Of a stretch of 64,000 nucleotides of DNA, positions 59,960 to 64,000 are shown one piece after another. The stretch comes from Pseudogemmobacter hezensis (GTDB lineage: Bacteria > Pseudomonadota > Alphaproteobacteria > Rhodobacterales > Rhodobacteraceae). Within the stretch, counting starts at the first letter, position 1, and the number at the start of each line of letters is the position of its first letter. The stretch covers positions 124,001 through 188,000 of the forward strand of contig NZ_JABJXT010000003.1 of NCBI RefSeq assembly GCF_013155295.1, given 5' to 3'. Under the pieces are notes generated by a model. The model was not told the DNA's origin, made no database searches, and saw only the letters and a list, made by a program, of their open reading frames with translations. Position numbers and translations under genes: made by a program.

Positions 59960-60733
59960 ATGGCTGGGCGACTGAGAGAGAAACTTGATCGGCTGATCTT
60001 TCGCCGCGCTCTGTCGCGCTGGTCTGCCAATGCCGGAGAGGCCGCTGATATGGCCCCGGCCCGGCTGCGCGCCCTGCGCGGCCTTGCCCGCCAGACCCGC
60101 AGCGAGCTGGACAGGGTGATCTTTCAGGCCGAATACCGCCTTGGCCTGCCGGTGATCGGCTCGGGTGCGGTGCGCAGGCTGCCGGGAACCGACTGGTCCT
60201 GGCGCCCCGATCTGTGGAAAGGGCCGATCCCCGTTCCGGGCATGACCGCGGTTGAGGGCAAAACAGAGATCTGTCACGGCACGACACTTTTTCACGACTG
60301 CCGCCGCTCAGAGCTGACGGTGCGCCAGCTGCGCAATACCCGCGAAAAGGATGTGGCCCCCTTTGGCTTTCGCATGGATGTGTTCCGCTTTGACGGCAGC
60401 TTTCTGTCGGTGGTGCTTGATCTGCCGGATGAGGCGGCCCAGGGGCTGAAGCTGCGGCACCTGATCCGCCTGGATGCCATTGTCGAGCTGGAAAAGCCGC
60501 TGGAGATTTTCGCCCGCCTGAACATCCGCCATGGCCCGAATGTCGAGCAGGTGGTGCGCGAGCTGCCTTTGACCGGCAATGAGACCTTTGTCGATTTTGA
60601 CCTCGCCTATACGCGGGTCAATGAAAAACGCATTGAAAAGCTCTGGATCGACCTGATTTTTGAGGGGCCAGAGATGAACCAGGTCACCCTGCGCGATCTG
60701 ACAGTCAGCCGTCGTCCCCGCGCCGAGCTGTAA
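59960..60733 (+). CDS. DUF6478 family protein
   Basis: 257 residues. Basic helical N-terminus (MAGRLREKLDRLIFRRALSRW), then beta-rich LPGTDWSWRPDLWKGPIPVPG, EGKTEICHGTTLFHDC and FRMDVFRFDGSFLSVVLDLP, characteristic of a family confined largely to Rhodobacteraceae and relatives, of unknown role. The next gene follows after 18 bp, suggesting an operon. Confidence 0.75.
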   Translation: MAGRLREKLDRLIFRRALSRWSANAGEAADMAPARLRALRGLARQTRSELDRVIFQAEYRLGLPVIGSGAVRRLPGTDWSWRPDLWKGPIPVPGMTAVEGKTEICHGTTLFHDCRRSELTVRQLRNTREKDVAPFGFRMDVFRFDGSFLSVVLDLPDEAAQGLKLRHLIRLDAIVELEKPLEIFARLNIRHGPNVEQVVRELPLTGNETFVDFDLAYTRVNEKRIEKLWIDLIFEGPEMNQVTLRDLTVSRRPRAEL

Positions 60734-60751
60734 GCGCCCGAGGAGCAAATC

Positions 60752-61144
60752 ATGTCCACCCCCATCACGCTGACCCGCACCCGCATTCGCGCCGGCATCT
60801 GGGAGGGTATCCTCGCAGGCAGCGGCGAGACGCCGCCGCAGCTTGAGGTTACGCTGGATGGCCAGGTCGTGCCCGGCCACGCGCTGACCAAAATTCCAGG
60901 GCGGGCGGGCGAATATCTGGTGAAAGTCCCGGTTCCTGCCGAGGCGCTGTCAGAGGGCGTTCAGACCTTCCTGATCCGCCGCAAAGGCGGCCCGTCCGAG
61001 CCGGTTCTGGCCCATTTCACCATCATCACCGGCGTGGCGATGGAGGATGATCTGCGGGCCGAGTTCGACCTGCTTCGCGCCGAGCTGGATATGCTGAAAC
61101 GCGCCTTCCGCCGCCACTGTCTGGAAACCGCAGAACAGGCCTGA
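60752..61144 (+). CDS. Conserved hypothetical protein downstream of DUF6478
   Basis: 130 residues. A beta-rich N-terminal part (TLTRTRIRAGIWEGIL, QLEVTLDGQVVPGHAL) and a C-terminal heptad-like coiled coil (LRAEFDLLRAELDMLKRAFRRHCLE). GAGGAGC precedes the ATG. Operon partner of the DUF6478 gene. Its stop codon lies within the first of four tandem 15-bp repeats (61139-61198). Function unknown. Confidence 0.65.
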   Translation: MSTPITLTRTRIRAGIWEGILAGSGETPPQLEVTLDGQVVPGHALTKIPGRAGEYLVKVPVPAEALSEGVQTFLIRRKGGPSEPVLAHFTIITGVAMEDDLRAEFDLLRAELDMLKRAFRRHCLETAEQA

Positions 61145-61198
61145 ACCGGGAGGGCCTGATCCGGGAAGGCCTGATCCGAAAAGGCGTGACCCGAAAAG
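61139..61198 (+). repeat. Four tandem 15-bp repeats overlapping a stop codon
   Basis: GCCTGAACCGGGAGG, GCCTGATCCGGGAAG, GCCTGATCCGAAAAG and GCGTGACCCGAAAAG run head to tail. Each carries an in-frame TGA, the first being the stop of the 130-residue gene. Copy number change would therefore not alter the protein. Confidence 0.8.
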
Positions 61199-61205
61199 CT
61201 TAACC

Positions 61206-61232
61206 GGGGCGCCCGATCCCGAACGCCCCTTT
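61206..61232 (+). terminator. Weak terminator candidate after the 130-residue gene
   Basis: GGGGCG (61206-61211) and CGCCCC (61224-61229) form a 6-bp stem with a 12-nt loop, followed by TTTGATC. Confidence 0.35.
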
Positions 61233-61264
61233 GATCTTCAGGCGTCGGGCAGGGGGCAGGCCTG

Positions 61265-61318
61265 TCTTGCATCCGCCCGTTATATCCGCCTGCTTGCATC
61301 CGCCTGCTTACATCCGCC
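61265..61318. repeat. Degenerate tandem repeats of a CATCCGCC unit
   Basis: About four copies of a 13-14-bp unit ending in ATCCGCC (TTGCATCCGCC, TTATATCCGCC, TTGCATCCGCC, TTACATCCGCC) run into the last codons of the CoA-transferase gene, so the repeat extends across its stop codon. Confidence 0.55.
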
Positions 61319-62792
61319 CGGTCTTGCGCAGCCGCACATGCCAGGACAGCGCCTCTTCCAGGATATGCGGCGTATGGCCGCCAAAGCTAAGCGCGCGCTC
61401 GTAGTAATCCGCCAGCGAGGCCCGCCAGTCGGGATGGGCGCATTCGGCGATGATCCGGACCGCCCGCTCACGCGGCGCAAGGCCGCGAAGATCGGCAAGC
61501 CCCTGTTCTGTCACCAGAATATCGACGTCATGCTCGGTATGATCGACATGGCTGACCATCGGCACCACCGAGGAAATCGCCCCATCCTTCGCAATCGACT
61601 TGGTCACAAAGACCGACAGCATAGAGTTGCGGGCGAAGTCACCCGAGCCGCCGATCCCGTTCATCATATTCGTCCCCATCACATGGGTCGAATTGACATT
61701 GCCGTAGATGTCGAACTCCAGCGCGGTATTGATCGCAATCAGCCCCAGGCGGCGCACAACCTCGGGGTGGTTCGAGATCTCTTGCGGGCGCAGGATCAGC
61801 TTTGATTTATAGCGCTCGAAGTTCGCCATGACGCGCGCGTTGCATTCCGCCGAAAGCGTGATCGACGAGCCAGAGGCGAAGCTCAGCTTGCCCGCATCCA
61901 TCAGATCGAAGGTGCTGTCCTGCAGCACCTCGGAATACATCCGCATGTCTTCAAACGGGCTGTCGATCAGCCCGTGCAGCACGGCATTGGCAATCGTGCC
62001 GATCCCGGCCTGCAAAGGCGCCAGCCGCTTCGTCAGCCGCCCCGCCGCCATCTCGCGCTCGAAGAAGCGCACCAGATGCCCGGCAATGGCGCGGGTTTCA
62101 TCATCGGGGGCAGAGATCGCCGCCGCTGAATCCTGCTTTTCGGTGATCACAATCGCTGCGATCTTTTCGGGCGGAATGGCGATCCAGGGTGTGCCGATCC
62201 GGCTGTCGACCGTCACCACCGGGATCGGCATCCGGTTGGGCGCATAGGTCGGGATGAACACGTCATGCAGCCCCTCAAACGCCAGCGGCTGCGAAAGGTT
62301 GATCTCGACAATCACCTTATCCGCCAGGATCGCAAATGACGCCGAGTTGCCGATGGACGTGGTGGGAATGATGCCACCATCCGCGGTAATCGCCACCGCC
62401 TCGATCACCGCCACATCGACGCCCGGGATCTGGCCGCGCCGCAGCTGCTCGACCGTTTCCGAGAGGTGCTGGTCGATGAACATCACCTCACCGGCGTTGA
62501 TCGCCCGGCGCAGCCCCGCATCCGACTGGAACGGCATCCGCCGCGCAGTCACCTTCGCCTCGGCCAGGATTTTATCCAGGTCATGGCCAAGGCTCGCCCC
62601 GGTCATCAGCGTGATCTTCAGCGGATCGGTTTTCGCGCGTTCCGCCAGCGCCAGCGGCACCGCCATAGCCTCGCCCGCGCGGGTAAAGCCCGACATGCCA
62701 ACCACCATGCCATCCCGGATCAGAGCGGCGGCATTTGCGGCAGAGACCACCTTCTCGCGCAATCCCTCGTGACGGATACGGTCCTCATACAT
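61308..62792 (-). CDS. Acetyl-CoA hydrolase / CoA-transferase family protein
   Basis: 494 residues from the ATG at 62792 (GGGGA upstream). VVSAANAAALIRDGMVVGMSGFTRAGEAMAVP, TGASLGHDLD, the FMIDQHLSET-like VMFIDQHLSETVEQL, and LEFDIYGNVNSTHVMGTNMMNGIGGSGDFARNS match class I acetyl-CoA hydrolase/transferases such as succinyl-CoA:acetate CoA-transferase. Probable role: moving CoA between acetate, propionate and succinate. Exact substrate is not decidable. The upstream region contains TGCAT-rich sequence and a hairpin (62881-62911). Confidence 0.9.
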   Translation of the reverse strand: MYEDRIRHEGLREKVVSAANAAALIRDGMVVGMSGFTRAGEAMAVPLALAERAKTDPLKITLMTGASLGHDLDKILAEAKVTARRMPFQSDAGLRRAINAGEVMFIDQHLSETVEQLRRGQIPGVDVAVIEAVAITADGGIIPTTSIGNSASFAILADKVIVEINLSQPLAFEGLHDVFIPTYAPNRMPIPVVTVDSRIGTPWIAIPPEKIAAIVITEKQDSAAAISAPDDETRAIAGHLVRFFEREMAAGRLTKRLAPLQAGIGTIANAVLHGLIDSPFEDMRMYSEVLQDSTFDLMDAGKLSFASGSSITLSAECNARVMANFERYKSKLILRPQEISNHPEVVRRLGLIAINTALEFDIYGNVNSTHVMGTNMMNGIGGSGDFARNSMLSVFVTKSIAKDGAISSVVPMVSHVDHTEHDVDILVTEQGLADLRGLAPRERAVRIIAECAHPDWRASLADYYERALSFGGHTPHILEEALSWHVRLRKTGRM

Positions 62793-62880
62793 GGCAGTCC
62801 CCCTCTGGCATATGGCTGGCGGATCCCTGCTAGGGGCTGTCAGCCCCACAAGCAACTTTTGTATGCGAAAGTATGCGCAG

Positions 62881-62911
62881 GGCTGATATGCATTTATTGC
62901 ATATGTCAGCC
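62881..62911. promoter_or_regulatory. Imperfect dyad upstream of the CoA-transferase gene
   Basis: GGCTGA (62881-62886) pairs with TCAGCC (62906-62911) and, inside, TATGCA with TGCATA, leaving one bulged base. It may be a terminator-like structure after ybaK or an operator. TTGCAT-rich sites are used by short-chain fatty acid regulators of the RamB/PccR type, which would suit the downstream gene; this link is speculative. Confidence 0.4.
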
Positions 62912-62925
62912 GAAATTTGCATGGC

Positions 62926-63396
62926 TCAGGCGATCAGCGCAACCGCTTTGCCACCCGTCACCGCCAGGGCGTCACCAGGCGCGATGCCCAACAAAAGCCC
63001 GCGCTGCCCGGCATTGATCCAGACCTTTTCGGCGCCGCAGACGCTGGCCTCGAACCCGGTCGGCACGGCCCTGCGCTGCCCGAAAGGAGAGATCCCCCCG
63101 GTGTGATAGCCGGTCAGCTTTTCGGCCTTTGCGGGCAGCATCATCGCCGCCTGTTTGCCGCCAAAAGCCGCCGCCACCTTCTTCATCGAAAGACTGGCAT
63201 CCGAGGGGATCACACAGCAGGCGGGCTTGCCATCCACCTCGACCATCAGGGATTTCAGCGCCAGATGCGGGTCAAGCGACAGCGCTGCCGCTGCCGCTAT
63301 GCCGATCTTTTCCGCACCCGGATCATAATCATAAGGGTGCAGGGTAAAAGGGATCCCCGCACGCGTCAGCTGATCGGTGCCCCGCGTCGCGGCCAT
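62926..63396 (-). CDS. ybaK: Cys-tRNA(Pro) deacylase, YbaK/EbsC family
   Basis: 156 residues. IPFTLHPYDYDPGAEKIGIAAAAALSL, ALKSLMVEVDGKPACCVIPSDASLSMKKVAAAFGGK and the GISPFGQRRAVPTGFE segment identify the YbaK family, which removes cysteine mis-attached to tRNA(Pro). The ATG shares one base with the TAA of map, so the two are coupled. Confidence 0.93.
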   Translation of the reverse strand: MAATRGTDQLTRAGIPFTLHPYDYDPGAEKIGIAAAAALSLDPHLALKSLMVEVDGKPACCVIPSDASLSMKKVAAAFGGKQAAMMLPAKAEKLTGYHTGGISPFGQRRAVPTGFEASVCGAEKVWINAGQRGLLLGIAPGDALAVTGGKAVALIA

Positions 63397-64000
63397 TATT
63401 CCGCGCCCTGCTCCCAGGTCTTAAAGAACTTGCCCGCGGGCGAGAGGGTGAAGATCTCGCAGCCGGTCGCGGTCACGCCGATCGAATGCTCATATTGCGC
63501 CGAAAGCGACTTGTCGCGCGTCACTGCGGTCCAGTCATCGGCCAGGATCTTGGTCTCGGGGCGGCCCAGATTGACCATCGGCTCGATGGTGAAGAACATG
63601 CCCTCTTCCAGCACCGGGCCTTTGCCCGGACGGCCGTAATGCAGCACATTCGGCGGCGCGTGGAAAACCAGCCCCAGCCCGTGGCCGCAGAAATCGCGCA
63701 CCACCGACATGCGCTGCGCCTCAACATAGGACTGAATGGCGAAACCGATATCGCCAAAGGTATTGCCGGGCTTCACCTCGGCGATGCCGCGCATCAGGCT
63801 TTCATGGGTGACCTCGATCAGCCGCTCGGCCTTGCGGGGCGCTTTGCCCGCGACATACATCCGGCTGGAATCGCCATACCAGCCGTCAACGATCACGGTC
63901 ACGTCGATATTGGCAATATCTCCCTCGGCCAGCACCTTATTCCCCGGAATGCCGTGACAGACCACATGGTTGATCGAGATGCAGGACGCGTGCTGATAGC
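63396..64000 (-). CDS. map: Methionine aminopeptidase, type I (5' end outside window)
   Basis: The frame is open to the window edge, so the N-terminus is missing. Visible are YQHASCISINHVVCHGIP, the metal ligands in NIDVTVIVDGWYGDSS, the VVRDFCGHGLGLVFH histidine motif, FFTIEPMVNLG and LSAQYEHSIGVT, the canonical Asp/Asp/His/Glu/Glu site of type I enzymes. It removes the initiator methionine from nascent proteins. Confidence 0.96.
   Translation of the reverse strand, partial: YQHASCISINHVVCHGIPGNKVLAEGDIANIDVTVIVDGWYGDSSRMYVAGKAPRKAERLIEVTHESLMRGIAEVKPGNTFGDIGFAIQSYVEAQRMSVVRDFCGHGLGLVFHAPPNVLHYGRPGKGPVLEEGMFFTIEPMVNLGRPETKILADDWTAVTRDKSLSAQYEHSIGVTATGCEIFTLSPAGKFFKTWEQGAE

Noticed and set aside
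59722-59988. 88-codon frame between the lipoprotein and the DUF6478 gene
   Set aside because: It overlaps both neighbours, has no ribosome binding site, and its distinctive part is merely the translation of a 12-bp tandem repeat.

Overview
The window reads as the chromosome of an alphaproteobacterium of the Rhodobacteraceae (Paracoccus/Rhodobacter-like). This rests on high GC, the gene repertoire (long SerA, TIGR01459 HAD hydrolase, DUF6478, DUF2927, CoxE-type VWA plus MoxR, a DksA with one cysteine in its finger region) and the serC leader RNA; it is an inference from gene content, not a phylogeny.

Layout. 1-5.7 kb: the translation/RNA locus (pnp 3' end, rpsO, truB, a phosphodiester glycosidase, rbfA), with an RTX calcium-binding protein gene inserted on the opposite strand. 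5.9-23.0 kb: a compact 17.1 kb integrated phage-like element bounded by identical 24-bp direct repeats (5902-5925 and 22966-22989). It has a tyrosine integrase, an excisionase-like gene, small regulators, a four-gene plus-strand block of unknowns, a leftward operon of HK97-type head genes, tail tube, terminase and tape measure, and a replication-type winged-helix protein. No lysis genes, tail-tip proteins or fibres are visible. 23.0-27.3 kb: serC-serA and gnd. 27.5-39 kb: a phosphatase, pbpC with a giant alpha-2-macroglobulin, and a hybrid histidine kinase. 39-49 kb: mostly housekeeping (prs, threonine aldolase, ribF, a MaoC hydratase, purE-purK) with several small envelope proteins. 49-64 kb: VWA/MoxR, DUF2927, dksA, a flavin monooxygenase, xthA, pheT, two Rhodobacteraceae-type unknowns, a CoA transferase, ybaK and the 3' part of map.

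The main observation is the integration site of the element. The att core coincides with the start of the serC leader, which resembles the structured 'serC RNA motif' known upstream of alphaproteobacterial serC genes. Integration separates serC from its native promoter (5869-5897). The element carries a promoter-like sequence (22933-22961) with the same geometry: a TTGCA(C/G) -35, a 17-bp spacer, a -10, and 4 bp to the core. The integrated element therefore appears to rebuild the serC promoter and leader, while the stranded host promoter points antisense into the integrase 3' end.

Secondary leads are families of GTGTCCG/CGGACAC dyads inside the putative replication gene and at 9.6 kb (candidate origin or operators), paired 11-bp tandem arm repeats near both ends, an uncommon gene order with terminase downstream of the connector genes, and several strong intergenic or intragenic hairpins in the host part.
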